Source of the DNA: Sphingomonas echinoides
GTDB taxonomy: Bacteria > Pseudomonadota > Alphaproteobacteria > Sphingomonadales > Sphingomonadaceae
Length of the DNA: 64,000 nucleotides
Direction: 5' to 3'
Assembly (NCBI RefSeq): GCF_029623395.1
Contig: NZ_JAPYKK010000016.1
Span: 1 to 64,000 of the forward strand
Below are positions 1 to 7,836 of the stretch, in pieces. A program made the translations under genes and the position numbers. How positions within the stretch are numbered: the stretch's first letter is position 1; the number at the start of each line of letters is the position of its first letter. The notes under the pieces are model-generated. The model searched no databases. It was given only the letters and a program-made list of their open reading frames with translations, and had not been told where the DNA came from.

Positions 1-414
1 CGGTGCCACGATCGACCCGCTCCCCGTCACCTGCAGGTCGATCCGCTGCGCGCGGAACGGCCCGGCCACCGCCAGCCGCCCGCCGCCGACGACGGTCGCA
101 CTGCGCAGCATCGGAACCCCCAGGCGGATGACGAGCGGTTGCGCCCCGCCACGCCGGGGGACTTCGCCCCAGCCGCGATTGCCTGCACGCACGACCAGCG
201 TGCGCCCCTCGACCCGGATATCGAGCCCGTCGCTCGCGTCCGCCGGACCTTCCGCGCGCGCCGAGGGCGCCGTACGGGTGGTCAACGCGACGTCGAACGG
301 CCCGTCGATCCGGATCCGGTCATAATCGGTAACGACATAGGACCGTCCCGTCGCTGCCAGCGCCGTTGCGGGCGCGGCGAGAAGGAGCAGGGCGAGCAGG
401 CGGACGCGGATCAT
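1..414 (-). CDS. GIN-domain (DUF2807) exported protein, C-terminus cut by window edge
   Basis: The start is the ATG at 414. The N-terminus is a clear signal peptide (basic MIRVR, then a Leu/Ala-rich core ending near ALAA). The rest reads as the putative auto-transporter adhesin head GIN domain (DUF2807): short beta-strand repeats with a fragment like VTGSGSI just before the window edge. The frame is open to base 1, so only the first 138 codons are seen. It lies 44 bp downstream of a second GIN-domain gene on the same strand, suggesting a two-gene unit of envelope beta-helix proteins. Function is unknown; domain call by pattern only. Confidence 0.75.
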   Translation of the reverse strand, partial: MIRVRLLALLLLAAPATALAATGRSYVVTDYDRIRIDGPFDVALTTRTAPSARAEGPADASDGLDIRVEGRTLVVRAGNRGWGEVPRRGGAQPLVIRLGVPMLRSATVVGGGRLAVAGPFRAQRIDLQVTGSGSIVAP

Positions 415-458
415 ACGCAAGACATTGCCGCGATCCGGTGCTCAGGCAAGCGCGCGGT

Positions 459-1178
459 TCACCCGCCGCAGCGGACGTCGCCCGACCCGGTCTTGCTGAT
501 CGAACAGCGCGCCTGCGGTCCGAGATCGACATTGCCCGATCCCACCAGCGAAACGCGCGCCTGCCCGGCAACGTCGGCGCGGACATCCCCCGATCCAGCG
601 AGCGAGACGGTCGCCGACCCCGCCTTCACGCCGCCCGCCGAGATGTTGCCCGATCCGGCAAGCTCGACCGTCAGCCGCTCGACCCGGCCCTTGGCGTCGA
701 TATTGCCCGATCCGGCCACCCGCAACCGGGCGTCCGGCACGTTGAGCGTTGCGATCGAGAGATTCCCCGATCCTGCCGCATCCGCGCCGAAGCGCTGTCC
801 ATCCACCCGGTCGATCGCGAGATTGCCCGATCCGGCGATCTGCGCGGTCACGATCCGTGGCATCGTCACGAACACCTTGACGCCCCGGCGCCCGCTACTC
901 CAGCCGAAACCCGCAAGGTTCTTCTTGCGCCCCACCTGCAACGTATCGCCGTCGCGGACGATTTCGAGCTTGTCGAGGTCTGCCCCCGGCCCTTCGGCAC
1001 GGACCGAGAAACCCGTGCCAACGCGAACATCGACGTCGTCCGATCCCCGCAACGAAACCGCGTTGAAATCGGTGATCGCAAAGGTGCGGGTCGTTCCCGC
1101 TGCCGGAGCGGCGGCGGCGTCGCTGGTGTTCGAACACGCAGCGAGGGCGAGAACGGAGAGCAAGGACAGACTGCGCAT
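459..1178 (-). CDS. GIN-domain (DUF2807) lipoprotein
   Basis: 239 aa. The N-terminus is a lipoprotein signal (MRSLSLLSVLALAAC with lipobox LAAC, Cys15). The mature part carries repeated AGSGN / GSGD motifs about every 17-20 residues, typical of the DUF2807 right-handed beta-helix. A strong ribosome site AGGAGG lies 8 nt before the ATG, fixing the start. It probably sits in the outer-membrane or periplasmic space. The adjacent downstream gene is of the same family, so the pair probably arose by duplication. No enzymatic residues are evident; molecular role unknown. Confidence 0.85.
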   Translation of the reverse strand: MRSLSLLSVLALAACSNTSDAAAAPAAGTTRTFAITDFNAVSLRGSDDVDVRVGTGFSVRAEGPGADLDKLEIVRDGDTLQVGRKKNLAGFGWSSGRRGVKVFVTMPRIVTAQIAGSGNLAIDRVDGQRFGADAAGSGNLSIATLNVPDARLRVAGSGNIDAKGRVERLTVELAGSGNISAGGVKAGSATVSLAGSGDVRADVAGQARVSLVGSGNVDLGPQARCSISKTGSGDVRCGG

Positions 1179-1277
1179 GAACGACCTCCTGTGTGTTGCC
1201 TTATTAGTACACCTTGTTGTCTTGAATGCAACCTCTGTCGTACGTCAGCCCGAGCGTTCCGCAGGAGCCCCCCCCAG

Positions 1278-1373
1278 CGTCATGCTGAACTCGTTTCAGC
1301 ATCCACCAGGCAACGCGCGCGGACTGTGATTGCGGCGCGGTGGTCCCTGAAACACGTTCAGGGTAATGCTGAA
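1278..1373. repeat. Dispersed intergenic palindromic repeat, copy A (diverged)
   Basis: Two small palindromes (TGCTGAA...TTCAGCA type at the left, CCTGAA...TTCAGG type at the right) separated by about 45 bp. The same architecture recurs at 24741-24880 and 35788-35921. This copy has diverged in the spacer. It resembles REP-like elements of sphingomonad intergenic DNA. It occupies most of the 291-bp gap between the GIN-domain gene and carD; the remainder is the carD terminator. Confidence 0.7.
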
Positions 1374-1409
1374 TCGAGGCAATCCCGGGAACCGCCGTTC
1401 CGCTGCAAC

Positions 1410-1445
1410 GAAAAAGGGGCGACCGTTGCCGGCCGCCCCTTTTTC
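1410..1445 (-). terminator. Rho-independent terminator of carD
   Basis: Read on the minus strand, a 12-bp stem GAAAAAGGGGCG / CGCCCCTTTTTC with a GC-rich loop ends in a T run, 25 bp after the carD stop codon. The stem is flanked by A and T tracts, so it could also work for plus-strand transcription, but there is no plus-strand gene here. Confidence 0.8.
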
Positions 1446-1469
1446 ATATCCCGTCGGTCCGTAAAAGGA

Positions 1470-2003
1470 TCAGGCCGGAGCCTTGTCCTTGTTGTGGATC
1501 GCCGCCGCCTTGCGCAAAATCTCGAGGATCTTTTCCTGCGCGGTCGGCTCGTCGACCTGCTCCATCGCGGCGAGTTCGCGCGCGAGGCGGCTGGTCGCGC
1601 CTTCGAAGATCTGCCGCTCGGAATAGCTCTGCTCGGGCTGGTCGTCGGCACGGAACAGGTCGCGGACCACTTCGGCGATCGACACCAGGTCGCCCGAATT
1701 GATCTTGGCTTCATATTCCTGCGCACGGCGCGACCACATGGTGCGCTTGACGCGCGGCTTGCCGGTCAGCGTTTCGAGCGCCTCGCGCAGCGTCTTGTCG
1801 CTGGAAAGCTTGCGCATCCCGACGCTTTCCGCCTTGTTGGTCGGCACGCGCAGCGTCATGCGCTCTTTTTCGAACCGCAGAACATAGAGCTCGAGCTGCA
1901 TCCCGGCAATTTCCTGCCGCTGGAGCTCGATTACACGGCCAACGCCGTGCTTTGGGTAAACGACATAATCGCCGACGTCGAAGGACAGCGCCTTGGCAGC
2001 CAT
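1470..2003 (-). CDS. carD: CarD family transcriptional regulator
   Basis: 177 aa from the ATG at 2003; an upstream in-frame start at 2042 would add 13 unconserved residues. The N-terminal CarD/CdnL/TRCF-like RNA-polymerase interaction domain (about residues 5-65) reads FDVGDYVVYPKHGVG and continues with the beta-rich RID pattern. The C-terminal helical half contains the conserved WSRRAQEYEAKI segment. Family knowledge: CarD binds the RNAP beta subunit and stabilises open promoter complexes at rRNA and other promoters. It is followed by its own terminator and preceded on the same strand by fdxA, a common order in alphaproteobacteria. Confidence 0.93.
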   Translation of the reverse strand: MAAKALSFDVGDYVVYPKHGVGRVIELQRQEIAGMQLELYVLRFEKERMTLRVPTNKAESVGMRKLSSDKTLREALETLTGKPRVKRTMWSRRAQEYEAKINSGDLVSIAEVVRDLFRADDQPEQSYSERQIFEGATSRLARELAAMEQVDEPTAQEKILEILRKAAAIHNKDKAPA

Positions 2004-2175
2004 TCCGTTGGACCTTTCTGTGGACCGGGTATCCCGGTGCAACGCACTTCTCGCAGCAAAGCTGCATCAGCGCACGCAAGGGTGATGGGTTGGTACGTCT
2101 CCGTGCCGAGTGGCGCCGCAGGCACCGCTCGTCGTCACCCTTTTAACACAGTCGCAATAAAATTACCAGACAAAG

Positions 2176-2219
2176 GTCGCGCCACGCGTCGCGCGGGCAC
2201 GCTTACGCGTGCGCCGACC
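2176..2219 (-). terminator. Possible terminator after fdxA
   Basis: On the minus strand a GC-rich imperfect inverted repeat (GGTCG...CGACC outer stem with an ACGCG inner stem) lies about 25 bp beyond the fdxA stop and is followed by TTTGTC and an AT-rich tail. It is imperfect, so the call is tentative. Confidence 0.45.
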
Positions 2220-2243
2220 TGGGAATACCGGTTGAGCGACCGA

Positions 2244-2585
2244 TCAATCGCCTGCGCCCGGCTCCGCCGAGAAGAATTTGTCGTACTTGCCGGTCTCGCC
2301 CTTGTGCTCGTCCGCGTCGGCAGGCGTCTGGTTCGCCTTGCGCGTGACGTTGGGCCACTGGCTCGAGAAAGTCGTGTTGAGTTCGAGCCATGGCTCGAGA
2401 CCGCTTTCCGTATCGGGCAGAATCGCTTCGGCGGGGCATTCTGGCTCGCACACGCCGCAATCGATGCATTCGCTGGGGTTGATCACTAGCATGTTCTCGC
2501 CCTCGTAGAAGCAGTCGACCGGGCACACCTCGACGCAGTCCATGTACTTGCACTTGATGCAGGCATCGGTGACGACGTAGGTCAT
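2244..2585 (-). CDS. fdxA: Seven-iron ferredoxin (3Fe-4S / 4Fe-4S)
   Basis: 113 aa, the usual FdxA length. Cysteines at 9, 12, 17 and 21 (CIKC...C...CP) and a second set CIDCGVC...CP at 40-50 give the 3Fe-4S plus 4Fe-4S pattern of FdxA. The C-terminal extension (residues 60-113) with the WPN...K segment is also typical. Cytosolic electron carrier. It lies in a minus-strand set with the S4 protein and Suv3-like helicase upstream (33-bp gap) and carD downstream. Confidence 0.93.
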   Translation of the reverse strand: MTYVVTDACIKCKYMDCVEVCPVDCFYEGENMLVINPSECIDCGVCEPECPAEAILPDTESGLEPWLELNTTFSSQWPNVTRKANQTPADADEHKGETGKYDKFFSAEPGAGD

Positions 2586-2618
2586 TAGGTAACTCCCGGA
2601 GCAACGAACCCGACGCTG

Positions 2619-2951
2619 CTATGCCCGAGCGCCCGCCCCGTCAATGATTGCAGTGCCTGTTCGGTCATTTTCGATCAGGTCGGTATAGCAGGCGCGGCCC
2701 GCGTCGGGCGGACCGCGGCGTTCGGGAAGGCATTCGACGCGGATCGCGCGGACTCTGCCCGATGGTGTTACGAAAGCGAGCACGCTGCCGATCCGCACCG
2801 CCGCGGCGGGCCGGTCGACCGCGCGTCCATCGATCCGCAACCGCCCGCTGGCGGCCATTCCCTGCGCGATGCTGCGCGTCTTTACGATCCGGGCGAACCA
2901 GAGGAAACAATCGAGCCGCATGCTCGGGCCGCGGGGGAAAGCTTCAGCCAT
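2619..2951 (-). CDS. S4-domain RNA-binding protein (Hsp15-like)
   Basis: 110 aa if it starts at the ATG at 2951, which overlaps the helicase stop by 8 bp; an alternative ATG at 2921 gives 100 aa beginning MRLDCFLW. The S4 fold is readable: RLDCFLWFARIVKTRS, then GRLRIDGRAVDRP, as in Hsp15/RluA-type S4 modules that bind structured RNA. Hsp15 binds stalled 50S subunits with nascent chains; whether this does so is inference. Co-transcribed with the helicase, it may act in rRNA or ribosome quality control. Confidence 0.82.
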   Translation of the reverse strand: MAEAFPRGPSMRLDCFLWFARIVKTRSIAQGMAASGRLRIDGRAVDRPAAAVRIGSVLAFVTPSGRVRAIRVECLPERRGPPDAGRACYTDLIENDRTGTAIIDGAGARA

Positions 2952-5460
2952 GCACCGCCAGATCGGCGAGCGCCGCAAAGGCCGTGCCGCGTGGCGCGGC
3001 GACGGGACGAACGGTAGGCAGGCCGCGCCATACCCAGCGCTGCGTCGGGTCATTCGCAGCGGCAGGCGCCGGGCGGAAGCCGAACCCGGCCATCAGTTTC
3101 TCGATCGTCGGCGGGGTCAGCCCCATCGACAGCGCGAGTGCTGGGTCGAGCGCAAACGGCTGGCGCCCCGCCGCACCGCGCGCATCGTGCGCCGCGCGCG
3201 CGATCCGTTCGATCAAGTCGATCCGCACCGCCTGCGCCGCAATCGGGCGATAGCCGTCCGCGAGCGTTGCGCCGACGACACCGCGCAGCAGCACGCTCGC
3301 GCCCTCACGTGGTCCCTCCGCCACCATCCCGCCGTTGCGGATCGCGAACAACGCGCGCCGCCACCGTGCGGCGGCGGGCTTCAGCAAACGCGGGTCGAAC
3401 AGGTCGAGCGCGCCGATCGTCACCCCCGCGCGGCGGAACGCCTTGCGCGCGACGCCGTCTAGCGTATCGAGGACTGCGGCGACATCGCTCCGCGCGACCA
3501 TCCCGCCCCCCGCGACCAGCGCCGCCGCGACCGCGCGCGACGCGGGGCTCGCGGCAGGATCGCGCTGGACCGTGTCGAGCAATATCGGCCCCGGGAGCGC
3601 CCGCGCGACCGCCTCGCCGAACCAGGTCCGCAGCCGTTGCTCGATTTTCGCCCGCAGCGCGACGTCGAGGCAGTCGAGCGCGCGATCCAGCACGATGCGT
3701 GGGCGCACCAGACTCTGCCCGGGCGCAAAGGTCGCAACGGTAAAGCCGCGCCACAGCAGCACGGGCACCTCCCCCGCCTCGGTGCGGAGCGACAGGTCCG
3801 CCTCCGCCGCCTCGGCCAGCGCGAGCCCGCGTTTGCCGCGTTCGTCGCCCAATCGCCGCTCCGCCGCCGCCAGCAGCATCCTTTTGTCGTTCGCCCGCGC
3901 ATCCGCAGCAACAGTGAAGCGGAAACCGTCGAGCCGCCCGATCGCGTGGTCCTCGACCATAACTTCGCCCTCGGGACCGATCGTGACCGGCAGCATCCGT
4001 GGATCCGCGCCGATCTGCCGCATCAGGAGCGTGGTGCGCTTGTCGACGAAGCGCTGCGTCAGGCTCGCATGCAGCGCATCCGACAGGCGTTCCTCGACCG
4101 CGCTCGCGCGTTCGGCCCAATGCGCCGGATCGGCCAACCAATCCTTGCGGTTGGCGATATACGCCCAGCTGCGCGCCGCCGCGATCTTGCCCGCAAGCGT
4201 CTCGACATCGCCAACCACGGTGTCGAGCCGCGCGAGTTCCGCCGCGAACCAGGCGTGCGGGATATGCCCCTGCCCTTCGCTCAGATGCCCGAACACGCGC
4301 GCGACGAAGCGCGTATGCGGATCGACGCCGAGCTTGCGGAAATCGGGCAGCCCGCACGCCGCCCATAGCCGCGCGACCATCGCCGGATGCCGTGTCCGCG
4401 CGCGCACCCAATCCTCTTCCGCCATCCGTTTGAGCACCGCGAGATCGACCGATTGCGGCGCGGCGCGCAGCCGGCGGTTGTCGGGCTTGGCCTCCAGGCT
4501 TGCGATCAGCGCGTCGACGCTCGCAAAATCGGGCTCACCCTGGCGCCAGTAAAGATGTTCGAGCGGCGGGAAACGGTGTTCCTCGATCGCGAGCACTTCC
4601 TCGGGCGCGAACGCACCCGGCCCTTCCTCGACCAGCGCGCCGAACGTCCCGTCGCGCTGATGCCGCCCGGCCCGCCCCGCGATCTGCGCCATCTCGGCGA
4701 CGGTCAGGCGGCGCTGGCGATGGCCGTCGAACTTGTTGAGACTGGCGAAGGCGACATGGTTGACGTCCATGTTGAGCCCCATCCCGATCGCGTCGGTCGC
4801 GACCAGATAATCGACCTCGCCCGCCTGGAACATCGCGACCTGTGCGTTGCGGGTGCGCGGGGACAGCGCGCCCATTACCACCGCCGCGCCGCCGCGCAGG
4901 CGGCGCAGCATCTCGGCAACCGCGTAGACTTCCTCCGCGCTGAACGCGACGATCGCGGAGCGCTTCGGAAGGCGGCTGATCTTCTTCGCGCCGGCATAGC
5001 TGAGCGTCGAGAAGCGCGGGCGGTTGATGATCTCGACTCCGGGGACCAGCGCCTTCAGCATCGGACGCAGCGCTTCGGACCCAAGCAGCATCGTCTCCTC
5101 GCGGCCACGGGCGCGCAGGATGCGGTCGGTGAAGACGTGACCCCGTTCCAAATCGCCGCCAAGTTGCGCTTCATCGACGCCAACGAATGCTAAATCGCGG
5201 TCAACTGGCATGGATTCGGCGGTACATAGGAACCATCTTGCGTCTTTTGGGACGATCTTTTCCTCGCCGGTAATCAAGGCGACGCGGTTCTCGCCCTTGA
5301 TCTTGACGACCCGGTCATAGACCTCGCGCGCCAACAAACGCAGCGGAAAGCCGATCATGCCACTCGAATGGCCACACATCCGCTCGACCGCGAGATGCGT
5401 CTTGCCGGTGTTGGTCGGCCCGAGCACCGCAGTGACGGCGCTGTCGTGGTGGCGTTGCAT
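2944..5460 (-). CDS. Suv3-like superfamily 2 RNA helicase
   Basis: 838 aa from the ATG at 5460; a GTG at 5502 would add 14 residues. Walker A is GPTNTGKT at residues 14-21, Walker B is a DEAQ box (GVDEAQL), and motif VI is AQIAGRAGRH. The core matches mitochondrial Suv3 and alphaproteobacterial DEAD/H helicases, which unwind RNA for degradation. The long alanine-rich C-terminal half is also typical. The 3' end is translationally coupled to the S4 RNA-binding gene, supporting an RNA role. No protease or nuclease domain is fused. Confidence 0.88.
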   Translation of the reverse strand: MQRHHDSAVTAVLGPTNTGKTHLAVERMCGHSSGMIGFPLRLLAREVYDRVVKIKGENRVALITGEEKIVPKDARWFLCTAESMPVDRDLAFVGVDEAQLGGDLERGHVFTDRILRARGREETMLLGSEALRPMLKALVPGVEIINRPRFSTLSYAGAKKISRLPKRSAIVAFSAEEVYAVAEMLRRLRGGAAVVMGALSPRTRNAQVAMFQAGEVDYLVATDAIGMGLNMDVNHVAFASLNKFDGHRQRRLTVAEMAQIAGRAGRHQRDGTFGALVEEGPGAFAPEEVLAIEEHRFPPLEHLYWRQGEPDFASVDALIASLEAKPDNRRLRAAPQSVDLAVLKRMAEEDWVRARTRHPAMVARLWAACGLPDFRKLGVDPHTRFVARVFGHLSEGQGHIPHAWFAAELARLDTVVGDVETLAGKIAAARSWAYIANRKDWLADPAHWAERASAVEERLSDALHASLTQRFVDKRTTLLMRQIGADPRMLPVTIGPEGEVMVEDHAIGRLDGFRFTVAADARANDKRMLLAAAERRLGDERGKRGLALAEAAEADLSLRTEAGEVPVLLWRGFTVATFAPGQSLVRPRIVLDRALDCLDVALRAKIEQRLRTWFGEAVARALPGPILLDTVQRDPAASPASRAVAAALVAGGGMVARSDVAAVLDTLDGVARKAFRRAGVTIGALDLFDPRLLKPAAARWRRALFAIRNGGMVAEGPREGASVLLRGVVGATLADGYRPIAAQAVRIDLIERIARAAHDARGAAGRQPFALDPALALSMGLTPPTIEKLMAGFGFRPAPAAANDPTQRWVWRGLPTVRPVAAPRGTAFAALADLAVHG

Positions 5461-5716
5461 GACCCAGCCAACATCGCGTCCCCAAGCACGATGCGCAACC
5501 ACCCAGCACGTGAAAAATCACCGCACGATCATGGGATAGCGCCATCTGGAAGACCGCGTTCCAACCGCCGTCGTGCGCCTCGAACGGTTGGCCGCATCGA
5601 CCGCGATCGTCGGCGGCAGTTAATTTGACTTTAGCACTTGGTCGGCACAGTCCTCTGGCCCGACGCTGCGGGGCGGGATCAGGCAGCGCATCACGGATTT
5701 CGGGGGCGAACCAGCC

Positions 5717-7183
5717 TTGTTTGTACCTACTGCGCACGGCATTGAAAACGCAGGCGGCACTAGCGCGCTGTCCTTCGGGCGGGCGATCGCGCCGATGCCA
5801 CAGTCCGGCCGGGTCGAACGGCTGCGCGCCGCCGCCGCGCAGATCGACTGGGTACCCGATTTGGGAACGCGGATCGGCTCGCGCGACTGGTGGCGCGGTG
5901 CCGCGACCTGCACCGCGTTGTGCGTCACAGCCTTCGCCATCGCTCCGCCACTCACCACCCCACTACTGAGCCAGACCGCCGCGCCGATGATCGGCACCGA
6001 CCGCGAGGAAGCGCGCGCGCAGATGATCGCGCCGCTTGCCTGGGGGGCGGATACCGGGCGGCACATGGCGTCGAACGATCTCGTCCGCCCGCTTGCGGAA
6101 GCGCCCGAACGCCCGGCCGAGCAACGCACCGCCACCGTCGGCCACGGCGACAGCCTGGGTGACATGCTGCAGCGCGCCGGCCTGTCCGAACGCGACGCGC
6201 AGGATACGGTCGCGCTCGTTGCGACGACGGTTCCGCTCGACACGCTGAAGCCCGGCACGCAAATTCCGATGACACTCGGTCGCCGCCCCAATCGCAGCGT
6301 GGCGCGCCCGCTCGAGGCGTTGTCCCTGCGCGCGCGGTTCGATCTCGCGCTCGATCTCAAACGCGTCGGCGACCGGTTGGTGATGGAGCGCCACGCGATC
6401 GCGGTCGACGATACGCCGCTGCGCATCACTGGAACCGTCGGGTCGAGTCTTTACCGCTCGGCGCGCGCGGCGGGCGTCCCTATCCGCGCCGTGGAGAGCT
6501 ACATCAAGGCGATCGCGAGCAAGGTCGCGGTTGGACAGATCAATTCGAACGACACCTACGACTTGATTGTCGAGCGCCAGCGCGCCGCGACTGGCGAGAC
6601 GCAACTCGGGAAGTTGCTGTTCGCGGGGCTCGGCCACGCCGGACGCAAGACGCAGCTGGTCCAGTGGAACGACGGCACCTGGTATGAAGCATCGGGACAA
6701 GCTGAACGGCAGGGCCAGTTCACGATGCCGGTATCGATGGCGCGCGTGACATCCAGCTTCGGGATGCGCTTCCATCCGCTGCTGGGCTTCTCGCGCATGC
6801 ACAAAGGAATCGACATCGGCACCGCCACCGGCACGCCGATCCACGCCCCCGCCGACGGGGTCGTAGCGTTCGCCGGGCGGAGCGGCGGGTATGGCAATTT
6901 CCTCAAGATGGCACACGGCGGCGCGATCGTGACGTGCTACGGCCACTTGAGCCGGTTCGCAGTGCGCGCCGGTCAGCGCGTATCGCGGGGGCAGGTGATC
7001 GCCTATTCTGGCAACAGCGGGCTGTCGACCGGACCGCATCTTCACTGGGAAGTGTTGCGGAACGGCGTCGCGGTCAACCCACGCGGCTTCTCCTTCTCCA
7101 GCGTTGCAACACTGTCGGGCGAGCAGATGCGAGCGTTCCGTGCCAAGGTTTCAGGATTGCTCGCGGTAAAACCCGGCGCATAG
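5717..7183 (+). CDS. M23 family metallopeptidase with OapA/LysM-like N-terminal region
   Basis: 488 aa, starting at a TTG; a later start cannot be excluded. A single membrane anchor lies around residues 62-85 (TALCVTAFAIAPPLTTPLL). A periplasmic LysM/OapA-like region follows (GHGDSLGDMLQRAGLS). The C-terminal M23 domain carries HKGIDIG and PHLHWEV, the zinc ligands of LytM/lysostaphin-type endopeptidases. It probably cleaves peptidoglycan cross-links or activates amidases during envelope growth. Divergent from the helicase across a 256-bp region in which I see no other gene. Confidence 0.9.
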   Translation: MFVPTAHGIENAGGTSALSFGRAIAPMPQSGRVERLRAAAAQIDWVPDLGTRIGSRDWWRGAATCTALCVTAFAIAPPLTTPLLSQTAAPMIGTDREEARAQMIAPLAWGADTGRHMASNDLVRPLAEAPERPAEQRTATVGHGDSLGDMLQRAGLSERDAQDTVALVATTVPLDTLKPGTQIPMTLGRRPNRSVARPLEALSLRARFDLALDLKRVGDRLVMERHAIAVDDTPLRITGTVGSSLYRSARAAGVPIRAVESYIKAIASKVAVGQINSNDTYDLIVERQRAATGETQLGKLLFAGLGHAGRKTQLVQWNDGTWYEASGQAERQGQFTMPVSMARVTSSFGMRFHPLLGFSRMHKGIDIGTATGTPIHAPADGVVAFAGRSGGYGNFLKMAHGGAIVTCYGHLSRFAVRAGQRVSRGQVIAYSGNSGLSTGPHLHWEVLRNGVAVNPRGFSFSSVATLSGEQMRAFRAKVSGLLAVKPGA

Positions 7184-7208
7184 CGCACCGAAGCGTCCGC
7201 CGGCGGGG

Positions 7209-7781
7209 TCACACCAGCCGCGTACCGTCGATTTCCAGATCTGGCATCGTGGCGACGGGGAGGGCCCCATCCAGCGGGATGGACCGACGTTCGCAAAACC
7301 CCTCGACCGACGCGATCCAGAATTGATGGACGATCTTCTCCGCGAGATCGATCACCCAATATTCCGGGATGCCGTGTCGTGCGTACAGCGCCAGCTTTGC
7401 GCCAAGATCGTTGGCGAGCGTGGAATCCGACACCTCGATCACCAGGGCGACATGTTCGATCCGAAAGTAATCCCGTTCCATCGGTGCATTGACGACGGCG
7501 ACGTCTGGCTCGGGCAGGTTGTACGGCGGCAGCGCCAGCGTCGGCTCGACCACTGCGCAGAAGCGCGATCCCGCCGCCTCCAGCGCAGCTTGCAACCGAT
7601 ACATGAGCTGACTCTTGACGAAGGTATGCAGACGGAATTCTGCGCTCATTCCGACGATCATCCCCTCGATCAACTCGACCTTTTTAAAATCGGCGAACGC
7701 GCCCGCGCGATCGAGCACCTCGAAGTCCTCGATCCGGAGCTTGACCGGACGCGGCACGTTCACGGGGATCGTCATGTTCAT
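7209..7781 (-). CDS. Uma2 family (DUF820) endonuclease-like protein
   Basis: 190 aa, the full length of the Uma2 family. PEPDVAVV (about residues 90-100), VIEVSDSTL and AKLALYARHGIPEYWVIDL are the hallmark PD-(D/E)XK segments: the PD before VAVV, the E of VIEVS and the K of AKL. Family members are abundant in cyanobacteria and scattered in proteobacteria; biological role largely unknown. It lies alone between two plus-strand operons, with its end 26 bp from the M23 gene, and shows no partner antitoxin or transposase. Confidence 0.88.
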   Translation of the reverse strand: MNMTIPVNVPRPVKLRIEDFEVLDRAGAFADFKKVELIEGMIVGMSAEFRLHTFVKSQLMYRLQAALEAAGSRFCAVVEPTLALPPYNLPEPDVAVVNAPMERDYFRIEHVALVIEVSDSTLANDLGAKLALYARHGIPEYWVIDLAEKIVHQFWIASVEGFCERRSIPLDGALPVATMPDLEIDGTRLV

Positions 7782-7836
7782 GGCGCAAACAGCATAGCAT
7801 TTGCGCTCGCCCCCCTAAAGCGGCAAACGCTGGCGC

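Noticed and set aside
366..2489. 707-codon plus-strand frame across the GIN-domain gene, carD and fdxA
   Set aside because: It runs through intergenic DNA, a terminator and three well supported genes on the other strand.
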